Positions 35,430-47,569 of a DNA stretch of 64,000 nt are shown in pieces. The DNA comes from Holothuria scabra (taxonomy: Eukaryota; Echinodermata; Holothuroidea; Aspidochirotida; Holothuriidae), in contig CM074187.1 in NCBI GenBank assembly GCA_037179385.1, positions 15,253,450-15,317,449 of the forward strand, in the 5' to 3' direction. A program made the position numbers and the translations under genes. The first letter of the stretch is position 1. Each line of letters begins with the position of its first letter. The notes beneath the pieces were generated by a model. The model was given only the letters and a program-made list of their open reading frames with translations, ran no database searches and was not told the origin of the DNA.

Positions 35430-37140
35430 ACATAACAAGTGGCGTTCGAAATGGGGGAAGGGGAAAGACTTCCCCCAAACTTCCGCAAATCTGAATTAGG
35501 GCAGGAATTTAGGAAAACTAAACGCAGTAATTTGCAAAAAAATTGAACAGCCCCTTAATTTTGGAAAAAATGGCACGGTTTTATAGTAAGGGTAACATTG
35601 TTACTAAAAATCACTTGAAAACAGATAAAAAATTGGGACACATTTGGTAAGCCTATGGCCTAAAAGAAACAATCATTCTTGAGCCTGTTTTTGAATTTTG
35701 TAGAACATAATGCCGAAATGGCCGATTAGCTTCAAATCTTTGCCGAAAAACAGATGATTTTCATGGAAAATTACAAAGATCTGCAACACATTTGGGTAGC
35801 ATGTGAACTTCCCCACTTCATACTGTAGTCTTGCATAAAATTGTCCGAAATGGTCAAATATTCGAGCAAACGTTAAAAAAAAATACCGGGACGTTTGCAA
35901 TTGCCGCTCAACGGACAGACAGGAGGGTGTTCAGGTGCAGTTCCCTAAAAGGGCCAAACACCGGCAATGGTAATGAAAATCGGGTAATTTGTTTTTCGAT
36001 ATTTTAATGATACAGTGTGAGAATCATATAAGTCGGAAGTTCGGGCAGTCACACAATTTCATTAATATATATTTAATGTAGCCAAGAGTCGCAATAGAGT
36101 AAAATTCATCAGCATGTTTTCAATTGGGTTTACAGTTTTCCCCCGAAAATATGCAAGACCATTTCATCCATAGTTAGAGGGTACATTTTATCTGGTGATT
36201 TTCTGATCAAAAAAGCGACTTCTTAGATCCCCCTCTAAGCGTGGGAAACATCTTTTTCGACTGTCTGAGGGGTCCGAGTTTTCAAAACTTTCTGTTCACT
36301 CCGCGCCGACCAGTGGTGGCTCTCCGCGTAGATACCGTAGAATCCTAGCAGAATTTTAGTTTCAAGTGAATTTTTTTGCAAACGGAACTTCAAAATAACG
36401 ATTGCTTCGATCCCCCTACATAGGATATGCCATTTTCGACTGTCTGAGGAGTCAGATTTTTTCAAAATTTCCTGTACACTTCGCCACAACTAATAGTGGC
36501 GCTCCATTTAGACCGCTTCACAGCAGAATTATAGTTTCAAGTGAACATTCTTAGCAAACGGAACCTCAAAATAGCGATTGCTTAGATCCCCCCTGGGAAA
36601 CGCCATTTTCGAATGTCTAAGGGGTCCGATATTTCAAAATTTTTCTTACGCTTCGCGCCAATTGGCGCTCCGCTTAATCTTTCTGGCTGAATTATAGTTT
36701 GAAGTGAACGATTATATGCAATTGAAAACTTAAAATAGTGACTGCTTAGATCCCTTTCATCAGCTGGGAAAAGTCTTTTTCGACTGTCTGAGAGTTACGA
36801 ATTTTCAAATTTTCTGGACGCTCCACGTCAACTAGAAGTGGCGCTCCGCTAAGATTGTCATTTGGGCAGAATTTCATTTCAGTGGAGTGATGAACTGGGC
36901 TTATCAGTATTTCAAAAGGTGTCTGAATCTAAGAAACGTCACAAATTTTTCCCACCAGAAATAAAGACAATTAAACCTGGTTAAGGCCATTTCCAGCCGT
37001 CTGGGAGGTGTCAAAATCCAAAATTTTCTTTGTACCATCCGCGCCAGTCGTTAGTGGCGCTACGCTTATAGATAGTATACTCAAGCCCGCTACAAAAGTA
37101 TCCCGCCCCCATATCCCCATGAAAAAAATTCCTACCTACG
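35430..37140. repeat. repeat block containing a 175-bp tandem array (36205-37065)
   Basis: Five diverged units of about 175 bp recur at 36258, 36437, 36610, 36781 and 36994, each carrying a CGACTGTCTGAGG-type motif, a TTTCAAAATTT block and GTGGCGCTCCGCTTA. The same motif block appears inverted inside 43626-45602 and near 32630, 37255, 43050 and 48230. hAT-like bases (AAGTGGCGTTCG and TACGCTACTG) lie near the block edges, but without matching duplications. Confidence 0.7.
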
Positions 37141-37752
37141 CTACTGTGTTACACTGAATAACCAGTGGGTAGAAAGAACACTCATGCAAAACAGTATATT
37201 TCAGAACCTCAAATACACTTCAATAAACTCTCGAGGGGTAAATTTTTTCATCTAAGCGGAGCGCCACCATTGCTTGACGCGTAGCATGCACGAATTTTAT
37301 GGTAAAAGATAAAGATATTTCCAGATCGCTGGACTTAGCTGTTTAAATTGGGGTTTACGGGTCAATTTTTCCGTCCGGTTGAACCAGGGAGCTGCTATAG
37401 AGTGGCAGCCTCCTGGTTTAACTAGCGGTGCCCACGTCCCTATTCAGTTGTCGGGCACTAAATTGCTTTATAGAAGTAGGAAACTGTTGAAGAGTGGGGG
37501 ATTGAGTTAAACCTTCCTTCGGGTTGCCGTTCTGGGGGAGGGGTCTAAGGGAGGGAGGGGGTCGACCCCTCCCGCTTAGATATTTTTTGGATATTTGAGG
37601 ATCCTTAGATGCAATTTGGTGCATCATTTTCGACAAATTTTTAGCCTTTAGTATTGAGAAAACTGCCAAATGCTACTTCCAGATTGCGGGGAACTATCAC
37701 TTCCCAAGCATTCCAGCAGTACCTGAACGACTTTAGCCTCGCCGGAGATATC

Positions 37753-39179
37753 CAGTGGCGTCGCCAAGGGGGGAGGGGAGCAGCGGGGCACGTGCCTCCG
37801 CCCCTGAAGAAATCGTGTGCCACCCAACCCCCTAACTGAGATTTGAGATTTTCAAAAAAAATATGTCTTCTGTAGTCAAAGTGTGACTGTGAATTTTTTA
37901 GGATTCGATTCCTCTGTTAAAAAGAAAAGGCAGTAAACTTTCATGTTTTCCAAATGAAAATATCGCCAAAACCTTGAAAAGTGGAGCCTTATTCCTTAAA
38001 CTGGGGATTATTGAACTAAATTAAAGGGCATTTAATTTGCTTAATACCTATGCAACCTCGTTCATACTTACAGTAACTCCAACAAAGGAATAGTTTGGAA
38101 CTATGCTGGATTTCCGGATGTCTAAGGGGTTGCGTTTTTTCAAAATTTTCTTCACACTTCCGACTACATCAATTGAAGGTGGCGCTCAGCTCAGGTAACC
38201 CTTCAAGCAGGATTAGGCCTACATTTTTCCTTCAGAGGATCACATCTAATTGCCCAGCAACTGCCTTTTCTTTCTCTTTCTAGTGCAGCTCACCTTCCTA
38301 AAAATGTCAACCGGATCCGCTCTTGAGAGTAGTTTCACTAACGTTAGTCTTGTTACCAAAAACAAAATTTTACTCGAAATTGCCCTGTAATTTTTAGACC
38401 AGTGTAAAGACACCCCTTAAAAACAACTTTAAAACCTTACAAACACGCTAAAAACCCAGGAGCTCACAGGGGCGAAGCCCCTGGACCAACACCAAGACTC
38501 ACTTTGAAGTGCCCATCAACTTCTTTTTCTATAGATCATCTACCCGTTTTTCAAAATGTCAGCCGGATCCACTCTTGACAGTTGAATCAGCGGTTTTTTA
38601 TCGAAAGTCTAATTTGAAGTTACCCTAGAGGTAATTTTTAGACCAAAGCTAAGTCAATAAAATTACCCTTAAATAACGTCTTTAATACCTTACAAACACG
38701 CTAAAACCCAGGAGCTTCCGGGGGCTTCGCACGCTGGACCCCTACCAAGACTCACTTTAAAGTACCTATCAAATTTTTTCTCTATAGATCATCTACCCCT
38801 TTTTAAATATCAGCCGAATAAGCTCTTGGTAGTTGAATCAGTGGTTTTTTTTACCGAAAGGCTTACTTGAAGTTACCCTGGAGGTAATTTTGAGACCAGT
38901 GTTAAGTCAATTAAATTAACCTTAAATAACGTCTGTAATACCTCACAAACACGCAAAACCCAAGAGCTTCAGGAGGCTTCGCCCCCTGGACCCCCGCCGG
39001 GCTTTGACCCTGGACCCCACCACGGGCCCTTAGGCGGGCCCCTGGACCCCCCCGTTAAGCCTCGCGCTCGGTGGCCCCTCCGGCGCCATGAGTGGAGTCT
39101 AGCAATGCCCCACCCCATAAAATCGTTTTCCCCCAGTGCCCCCCCCCCCCCCAGAATGAAAAGTCTGGTGACGCCCCTG
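37753..39179. mobile_element. non-autonomous hAT element with internal tandem repeats, copy 2
   Basis: Exact 8-bp duplication GAGATATC (37745-37752 and 39180-39187). The ends are CAGTGGCGTCGCC and GGTGACGCCCCTG. The body is similar to 28910-30230, with the same three units of about 250 bp (repeat points near 38454, 38704 and 38957). No transposase. Confidence 0.9.
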
Positions 39180-39187
39180 GAGATATC

Positions 39188-40019
39188 ATGTTTAAAATTG
39201 AAACAAATATTGAAGCAGGAGCTGTGGCAATAAGCCATCGGTGGGTGAAAATAATTAAACGGTTTACTAGCAAAACAGTCTCGGTCGACCCTCAGGAAAA
39301 TATACTCAGAGGTTTTTGAAATTTGAATTTTGGGATGGCTGCAGTTGGTACTATGAAGTCATCGACGCTGGTAGCTAGCTACATCATACACCTTACCCCT
39401 GAAAAATGTAAGCTCATCCGTCAATTTTGGGGCTAGGGTGGTCGGAGGCGATAAGTGGTCTCCCGCCGCCCTACTCCCTCCGCTTCCTGGGTCTGTGAAG
39501 AGACGGTTAAGTATACACTTCGCTAAATTGCGTGACTGCTACCATTTCTACAGCATTCATCTCGCTCCCTGCTTCATAACTTTTCTTCCCTTCTTCTTTT
39601 TCTTCCTTTTCCTCCTCTTTTCACTCTCTTTCTCTTCTTTCCTTACCTTCCCCCCTCATTTTTTTCTTCTCTCATTTTCTCCCCCATCAATGGGGGAGGT
39701 CCGCTGGGGCCCGCCCGCACACGCCGTTGAAGATAACCACTGCAAATGGCTGTTTGCATAGCCTTTATTTATGGTCAGACTAAGCAAGATTACTTCATGC
39801 TTGATTTAGCAAAGTTGTAACACCTCTCAAATCTAGCAAAAATAACTTCGCAACGTACAGTATCACTAATTAGAAGGTGTAGGCTAGGTGTAAACGGGAA
39901 TTTCTCTGTCTTAACTTCTTCTCAACCTGTTGTTAATTCTGAAACCATCAGGGTTTTTTTAGAAATTTTTCAGACAAACTGGGAATTTTGAGAGTCATGT
40001 CAAAAAAGGTGGTCTTCTC
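39188..40019. other. no recognised gene; pyrimidine-rich tract
   Basis: A C/T-rich low-complexity tract runs from about 39575 to 39690. No exon structure. Confidence 0.5.
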
Positions 40020-40480
40020 TTAAGCAAAATCAACTAAGATCGTCGGGAAAGGGCCAGGGGTAGTCCTCCCTGTTAGCGATTTGAAACAGTGGGTCAGTCT
40101 TCTGACGCCCGTTAGCGGCCACTTCGGAGGTCCGTGAGAAACGTCGGGTGGCTCGCTGACGGTCCGCTTGTGGGCATGATGCTGATTGGTGTAAAATTTC
40201 CAACCCAATGACCTATCATGCACCTCTGCGAATTCCTGGATCTTGGACGGCTCTCTGTTAGCTGCTATGCATGAAGGGCCCAGGTAAACCGCCAGATATT
40301 ACTTACTGGCTGAGTCTGATCTAGGGCTACGTGATCTTTTATATGGTTAAGGCTCCCGATGAAATTGGATCTTCTCCCCGACGGGGGACCAGGCTCTCGA
40401 CGGGTAGAGGGTATGGCCCCTCGGCCCTCACTGACACCCCTGATGCCAAATCAACACTCCCAAAGCTTCCGTGAGGAGTC
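40020..40480. other. GC-rich block of unknown nature with a TATA-like box on the minus strand
   Basis: It is markedly richer in GC than its surroundings. The minus strand carries CATATAAAAG (about 40340), then a CAG/TAAGTA donor-like site about 40 bp later. It could be part of an LTR or a small-RNA or promoter relic; nothing in the sequence decides. Confidence 0.35.
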
Positions 40481-40508
40481 AGTCTGAGGGCGTCTGGTCT
40501 GAAACATA

Positions 40509-40658
40509 GACCAATTTCCAAATAGCAATTACAAAGGATTGTTGGATAGAGTTTTGGTGTTTGTCATTTTCGTCAATGGCATTTTACTGTGGTGAAAATT
40601 GACGCACACCCAAAATTATATCCCACAATTCATTGTAATTGCTATTTGGAAATAGGTC
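40509..40658. mobile_element. palindromic MITE, family A, copy 2
   Basis: 150 bp, nearly identical to 618-770: GACCAATTTCC, AATAGCAATTACAAAGG, the GAGTTTTGGTGTTTGTCATT core, and GGAAATAGGTC at the right end. Confidence 0.88.
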
Positions 40659-40687
40659 CATGTCATAGAGCAGGATATAAGGAACCT

Positions 40688-40796
40688 GGGGCCCGTTCCA
40701 CAAAGAGTTACGCAAGATCTTGAGTATGATTTACTGTTGGCTTAAGTATGGTGAATCAAACTTAAGATTACGCGTAGCTCTTTGTGGAACGGCCCC
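40688..40796. mobile_element. palindromic MITE, family B, copy 2
   Basis: Same structure as 26503-26612: GGGCCCGTTCCACAAAGAGT on the left and CTCTTTGTGGAACGGCCCC on the right, with the shared core GTATGATTTACTGTTGGCTT. It sits only 30 bp from a family A copy. Confidence 0.88.
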
Positions 40797-41085
40797 TGCT
40801 CTTTGGTCTATATGCAGGATAGAAGTTTTGTAACGGTAATGTCTTTGATGTTAAAGACAAAGAGCGCCATCATCTCCGGAATATTCTCAGTGTGAATTTT
40901 CCCGAAAAAAATTTTCCGGCCAAACATATAAACGGTAAAAATATCAAGTCCTAAATGTAGCGAACTGTACAGAAAATTGCTTCTGACCCATGTCACCAAG
41001 AAAATTTGCAAGATGAGTGACCTCATATAGCTTGGATAATATTGTCATTTATGTACAAATTTGCTCCCCTTAAAAGTGGTCTTTG

Positions 41086-41158
41086 GACCCTGTGGCCTAA
41101 TGGATAAGGCGTCAGCCTCCGGAGCTGAAGATTGTGGGTTCGAGTCCCATCAGGGTCG
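41086..41158 (+). tRNA. tRNA-Arg (anticodon CCG)
   Basis: A full cloverleaf can be drawn: acceptor GACCCTG pairs with CAGGGTC, D-arm GGCCTAATGGATAAGGC, anticodon stem TCAGC/GCTGA with loop CTCCGGA (anticodon CCG), T-arm GTGGG-TTCGAGT-CCCAT, discriminator G. Box A and box B are intact. There is no intron and no encoded CCA. A TTTT run at 41168-41171 can end Pol III transcription. It resembles known animal Arg-CCG genes. Confidence 0.96.
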
Positions 41159-41167
41159 GTTTGCTTC

Positions 41168-41171
41168 TTTT
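41168..41171 (+). terminator. Pol III terminator of the tRNA-Arg
   Basis: The first run of four Ts, ten bases after the tRNA 3' end. Confidence 0.7.
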
Positions 41172-41404
41172 GGTTGAAATATTGGTTTAAATACTGTATA
41201 AATAATACGGTGTTAAGGTTTAAAAAAAAAAAAAATTTGTAACTGTTAAATTGGGTTTCCAGTTCATATGGATCACTTCACCTAGGTGAACTATATTTCA
41301 CTTGAAGTATTCTTCAAAAAAATCTATGTGATATGTAATAGTTTTATACGTCTATTGTGTCCTGCATGTTTATAAGTAGTCTGCTAATTATTAATTTGTA
41401 ATAA

Positions 41405-43145
41405 AAGAGCGTGTTTGTATACGGGTAGGGGAAGGGGGACAACTCGCCCCAGGCTCTAGAAAGTGAAATTTTGGAAAGTTGCCATATGAGACACCATTCA
41501 ACCAAAGTGCGGTTTTCCCAACTTTTGCTCCGTAAAATTCCTATTTTTCTCAATAAAACCTTCATGTTTGTAATTATTAAATTAAAAAAGAAAAGACTTT
41601 CGACGTGCTTTGCGCGCCCCAAATATAATGCAGTAAGTGCTCACTCATTAATCAGTTGGGAAAATTTTTCCGGGCCGCTCCAGTGTCATTTTCCAAAATT
41701 TTCTTCATTATAGACTCTTAAATTTGAAAATATTTTGTCTAAAAAAGGCACCACACTTTTGGAAACTTTTTAAATGTCGAGACGAAGCCTCAATCAGCAG
41801 GCCTTAGATAACATATGTAACAACAAACAACGATCTTCAGTTACCATGTAATCTCAAATATAGTAGGAAAAGCAGATTCATCAATAATCCCAGAAATTTT
41901 CAAATTTCGTTACACAATAAATAGGCCTATTTGTTTAAAAGAACCCAAAATTTCGGCGAGCTCCGCATTGAGACAATTTTGCTTCAGTGGAATCTAGAGG
42001 TGTTCAGGTTTTGAGAAGAAAGTGGCATCTATGGCACAGAAAAGATCACATATCACCAACGAGATCGAATAATTGGTGATCACAATTTTTTCACATTCAA
42101 GAATCGTTTTAACTGTGGCAATGATAACGAAAAATACTCAATTAAACCAAGGACTTGTTTTTCATTAATCAAGTCTGATTATTTTAATTTGGATGAAGTG
42201 TATTTATTTTACTTGCATGCATTTATATCATAGGCGTAGGAAGCGGGGGGGGGGGGGGGGTGGGGGCTGCGGGGACAATAGCCCTCCGGTGAAAAATGAG
42301 GGGACGAAAGTATGATTCCGCCCCAATTCCCCGATCAGAAAATCCCCTTTTCATTCGTGTGATATTCTCAACTCTTCTTTCTCATGAAATTCTGAGTTCT
42401 CTTCAACACAAGCACAAATTTGTAATTCAATGTTTCAAGAAAGCCAAATTTTCTGCGTGCCTCAACGTGCAATTCCTAATGCACAAGTGCTGTCTCAGTG
42501 CTGAATCAGTTTGATAAACCTTTTCAAGCTCTGGAAATGACAAAATCGAAATTTGCCATTTGTAACAACAGATCATTAAGTGACACCAGCAACTTTAGTG
42601 CTATATTTTAGAAATTTTCTTTCATAAAATTCCAAATTTACTCCAATATAAACTCTTGAATTTGAAATACATTTTTCTAAAATACACAACAAAGCAGTTT
42701 TATTGGAGAGCTTCAATTCGTAGGCCCACAAGATAACATTATGTAGCAACAACTTTTTTCAGTCGATCACCGTGCAATCATTCTCAGATATGCCAATATA
42801 AGAAGTGCATATTCTTCGATCAGTAATCCCCAAACTTTTCAAATTTCCCTATGCAAGAAACCGAGAAACCCAAAATGTCTGCGATGCAAGCTCCATATCC
42901 ACAAATATTTGTTTCAAAAGGGCAAAAAATTTCTCCGCGCGATACACTGTTGTTCAGATTCCAAAGAAAATTTGGGTGCTTTCCCCTTTCCCGTGAAGAA
43001 GTCTTTTTACTTCCCTGCTGCTTAGCTACTACTAACAAGCCTGAGAAATGAAATTTTTGACTGTGTGAGGGGCCCGATTTTTCAAAATTTCCTACACAAT
43101 CTCCGTCAACTGACGGTAGCGCTCCGCTTAGATAGTCTTTCAGGA
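41405..43145. repeat. dispersed repeats related to 6113-7555, inverted
   Basis: A terminus CATAGGCGTAGGAAGCGGGG begins at 42234 and mirrors the right end of the 6113-7555 block. Segments at 41405-42010 and 42300-43145 match the reverse complement of 6200-6620 and 6790-7520. There is a poly-G run at 42246-42261. Non-coding. Confidence 0.65.
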
Positions 43146-43625
43146 GTCATTTGCCTACCTTACTCAAATGCTCTCATATATACCTTTCATCAGATAGGCC
43201 TACCTTTCAACCCTTTCAATTGAACAGTATGTTGAGTAGATGGATTCTAAGTAAATGGAAGAATTAAAATGTTATCAATGTTCCTCAGTTTGCAGAGGGT
43301 TTAGATATACTGGAACAAGCCAGTTCAGAGTTGTTACTGCGCATGTGCCATGATAAGTTCAATGCCCCTATGACCTCTGACCTGAGGAGTCTTGTCACGC
43401 TCTATGCATAGGTTTGAACAATTTGCGCTATGCGTTACTATGGAAGCGGAGTAACTCTAAACTGGCTTATTGTTGTCTACTGTAGCATGGCTGGAAAAAC
43501 GAAGAATTCCACCTTCTTTAGTGCCCAGTTTCATTTGAAAAAAAAAAGATTTATAGCATACAATTTTTTATTACAAAAAAATCGTTCTCACTGGTGTAAT
43601 TGAAGCGAAAAATTTAAGCTAGAAT

Positions 43626-45602
43626 CAGTGGCGTAGCTAGGATTTTTTCCAGGGGGGGGGGGGCAAAGGTATGAAATTTCCCCAAAACTTTTCCCGGTCA
43701 ATGTGTATGTATTTCATATGAAACATGCAAACTTACAAGTATAACAACTTTACCATGTCATTTTGTAATATTACCTGCATTTTAATCTTAAAATAAAACA
43801 TAGAGCAATCGGAAATAACAAAGTATAATATTTTGGTGAACAATATCTGGTTTATTTGTATGTACTAACGCAGTGGCGTATGCAGGATTTCTCTGAAGGG
43901 GGAGGGGCATGCAGTATGGTCGAAGGGGAGGGGTGTTCGGAAATTTTTTGACGTTTTCAAGGAGCCTAGATGCAAAATGGTGCAAGATTTTCGACTTTGA
44001 CAGGAACAGTGTTAAAAGTTGAATCGTGGTGGTTCATGAGAATAAAACTGAAACTTTTGTGTCTTGACATGCATTTCCTTATGCCATTTATGCTACCTTA
44101 CGAAGAAAAACTTGTCATTAAATTTGCACACTTTTAGGAGTCAAAATAAAAAAGCATTGATCGGTATTCGTGGTTTTTCTTGGCCACAAAATGTTATTTT
44201 GTCATAAAGATTATCTAAGCGGAGCGCCACCATTGGTTGGCGCGGAGCGTAGAGAAAATTTGGAAAAATCAGACCCCTTAGATGGCCGGAAATAGCATTT
44301 TCCAGGCTAATACGAAGAATCTAGCCAGTCGCTTTCTTCTTTTGTCGTTTGAAATAAAATGCTCACTTCAAAATATGTTCGCAAACTGCAAAGTGATCAC
44401 AGAGTTAAGAGCTAATTTTACCCCAAAAATGTAATTTTGCCCATAAGACCGAGCGAAGCGCCACCATTGGTTGGCGCGGAGCGTAAAGAAAATTTCGAAA
44501 AATCAGACCCCTCAGATGGTCAAAATAGCGTATTTATGCTTGTAAAGAGAATCTAAACATGTAGTCTTTTTTATCGATGCCACCAGTGGGAAACAGAGTC
44601 TACCTTTTTAAGTAAAAATTGGAATTTTTCAGACTTTGCCTAGGACATTTGTAGGAATTAAAAAAAAGTTGGCATCACTGAAAGACCTTGCAGGGACAAT
44701 CCTTCCCCTTTGAAAATTTCTGAAAATTGGGTGTCCTTATAAGCAATCTGGTGCCACATATGCTTTCTTTTGAAGTAAAATCTGTGTTAATAAAGTTAAA
44801 CTACGTATTTTTAAGAACAAAGAAAAATGGCATCTGTGGGGGGGGGGGGGGGGATGGCCCAGTGGTCTCCCCTTCGCACGCCACTAAGGAGGTCTAATAC
44901 TGGCTCGATCACACAGGAAATTCTGTTAGAAAAGCAGTCTGTTAAGTGTAGTAGGCTACAAGGTACTCATTGTCCATTTATTGTTACACTCAAAGTGAGC
45001 AGAAAGCTATTTTCCCGAACTAGCTTGTAAGCCTCCAAGAATTAGGCTAAGTAACAAAATCTAAGTGTGCCAACGGATCCCGCTAATTCTAATTTCTAGA
45101 TTAACTTTAAGTTTATCGTTGGCCATGGATTGTTTCAGCCCCATCCATCGTTATGTACACAGAGTAAAATCGTACAGCTACTGCTAGCTTGTGAAGAACA
45201 TAACAACCTCGGGGTCTACGGTAGTGACTTGTCAGTTTTCACATACTTTTACTGAATTCCCAAAGTATCACCTGAATAAAAGCTTCCTGTGCAGTGAAAT
45301 GCACTGATCATAACCCCCGTGCGTATACAAGCACAAGAGAACATTCAATCTGCTACGCGGCGGGGACATTTCTGTGAACGCGAATTGGGCCGGTTCATGC
45401 GACACTGACGAAATCTGAGTTAATTTGTTGCATGAAAATACGAATTATGTGTGAGAAATGTCTCACAATTTCTTATTCTAACAAAAATTTTGAGAAATTT
45501 TTGTAATAATAAGAAGATTCATCAAATTTCCCCATTTTCATCAAATTTCCCCAAAAATTTTTCCGGGGGGGGGGGGAACTTGCCCCCCCCCCCCCGCCAC
45601 TG
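43626..45602. mobile_element. 1.98-kb hAT-like element
   Basis: Exact 8-bp duplication GCTAGAAT (43618-43625 and 45603-45610). The ends are CAGTGGCGTAGC and CCGCCACTG, with G-runs and C-runs just inside. The interior has two inverted units carrying GCGGAGCGCCACCATTGG (44215 and 44452), a possible nested CAGTGGCGTATGCAGG end at 43872, and a poly-G followed by a tRNA-like head near 44850. No transposase. Confidence 0.85.
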
Positions 45603-46239
45603 GCTAGAATAAAAATTTACCTTTTGGTCAATGGGGTAAATTCATACGTCATTGATTTGTATTGCTGTAATTTAATACATCGAAATATAAATCTCATCGT
45701 TCCAAACAAAAACAACAACAAAGAACAACTAAGACAAAAAGGAGGAAGAAAAGCTTCATTGTAATATCAAATGGAACATACTTCAAAATGCATCAGCCGT
45801 TCCATCCATTAAACTGTTCAAACAGGAGTAATTAAAAAACCTTGGCCCTTTATTCCAGGACATTCAGTTACTGCCACTGGTAACGCTAGGATTTGCCTGA
45901 CAGGGGAGCCAGGCACCAAAGGCGGGACGGGCGCAATTTGTTGGCCCTTTGAACAAATATTTGAAAGTATAGTCTTATTGGAGAAAATCCTTCAATTATC
46001 TTGCAACAAATGGGTTTTTTTCAGGAATATGAAAATGTTTCTTTTTTACTGAAGAATCTATCCAATATTAGCAAAACCAAGTAGATTGTCGGGGGGGGGG
46101 GGGGGGAATGCAGCTTGGGTCACAGTTTATGATGCCACGGTCGCAGGTTCTCCGACGAAGTTTCATGGAAGAATACTTTAAAAATTTGGAATTGCGTTTG
46201 TAATAAAGGGGTTTCATTAAAGGACAAGAGGAGTCACCC

Positions 46240-46520
46240 TAACTTGAAGTAGTGTAGTAGATTGACCTGTTTTGTGATTGGCTGTTCAGAGTCATGGGAT
46301 ATTTTTCTCTTCACGTGTGATACTTCTTAGGAACAACTGTTTGGTTTACCTTGGATATACAATATTGCAGTCTTGCTAAAATGTAATGAAAGATACTTTG
46401 AACAGAGAAAAAGAAAATTCAAACTGTGAGATTTAACCGTTGCTTCAAAATAAGTTTGTGACGACTGCTCTTGACCTTTAAGGAATATGCCTTCAAGAGG
46501 ATGATAAACTGAAACATCGT
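46240..46520 (+). repeat. dispersed repeat, copy 1
   Basis: It shares blocks in the same order with 51040-51320: GTAGTA, GTCATG, GGTTTACCTT, and later AAATAAGTTTG followed by CCTTTAAGG. Diverged and non-coding. Confidence 0.5.
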
Positions 46521-47032
46521 TGCGAACAGAAGTATGGTTTGGGGTTACATATGTTACCTGTGTACCGTATGTGGAGAAACTTAAAGCTATAACAAAGAAA
46601 CTGAAAGTTTTCAGGAACTATTCAGTCTGTCCTTTTCAAAAATATTTACAAATCTGGAGCTTCACATTAGGGAAAGATTGGAATTTTATCCCAGAAACTT
46701 TGAGACAATATTGCCGGGTTCTTTTGAAGCATATGCCATTCTTATTGGTAAATTCAAACAAATTTATTGGTTTCTTAGTTATCATATGGATAAAGGCATT
46801 TGGGAGGTAATTGGAAAATGTTTTAATTTATAGTTCAATAATTTAGCAATTCTGGCAAAAGCTAGGGAAATGCTCAACGGAGAGTTTCATGATGTAGATC
46901 AAATACTTAGCCGGAATTGATGCTATCTCTACTCGAAGAGCCGAAAAGTAACTATCGAAATCAACTCCAAACCTGAGCAACATTGTCAATGACGGGGTCA
47001 TACAAGATGCTTTATATAAGTATACCCTAGAA

Positions 47033-47511
47033 CAGCGTTGTCCAACCTACGGCCCGCGGGCCACGGTCCGGCCCGCTAAAACGTTGCGTCCGGCCCGTCA
47101 GAAATAATCTATATTGCAAAATTATTCAATAAGCATATTAATTGATGACAATTTTAGGCTTCGCCGTCCGCTATGGCATGCTTACTTTTGAATGAAATAA
47201 TTCATTCAAATGTCTGCTACATGTAGCTACATTGGAGTGTTGTCCACAGTGGTGGGTTGAGAATGATTCAGGAGGAATATGAAAAAAAAAACTTTGTCTG
47301 AATATTCTGCCCAACACCATCAATTTTTGCTAAAATTTATTTATTTGTTCAATCAAAAACGAAAATGAATCAGTGTTCCCTACGCTCAATGATTGCATTT
47401 TGTTACCTTGGGCTTCGGGAAAAATTGAAGAAAAACGAGTATAGAATGCGGCCCCTCGTCCATCATAACCATTACATGTGGCCCACTGCTGCGAAAGGTT
47501 GGACAACCCTG
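47033..47511. mobile_element. 479-bp hAT element with GGCCCG-rich end
   Basis: Exact 8-bp duplication CCCTAGAA (47025-47032 and 47512-47519). The ends CAGCGTTGTCCAACC and GGTTGGACAACCCTG are inverted repeats. Just inside is ACGGCCCGCGGGCC, a pattern widespread in animal hAT elements. The minus-strand frame 47386-47568 is not a gene. Confidence 0.92.
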
Positions 47512-47569
47512 CCCTAGAACAATATCTTTACTAAAACAGCTGAATATTCTCTTCATTAATCCACACATA

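Noticed and set aside
38969..39319. Gly-rich and Pro-rich frames near 39000-39300 and 30001-30228
   Set aside because: They are translations of the GC-rich end of the hAT elements.
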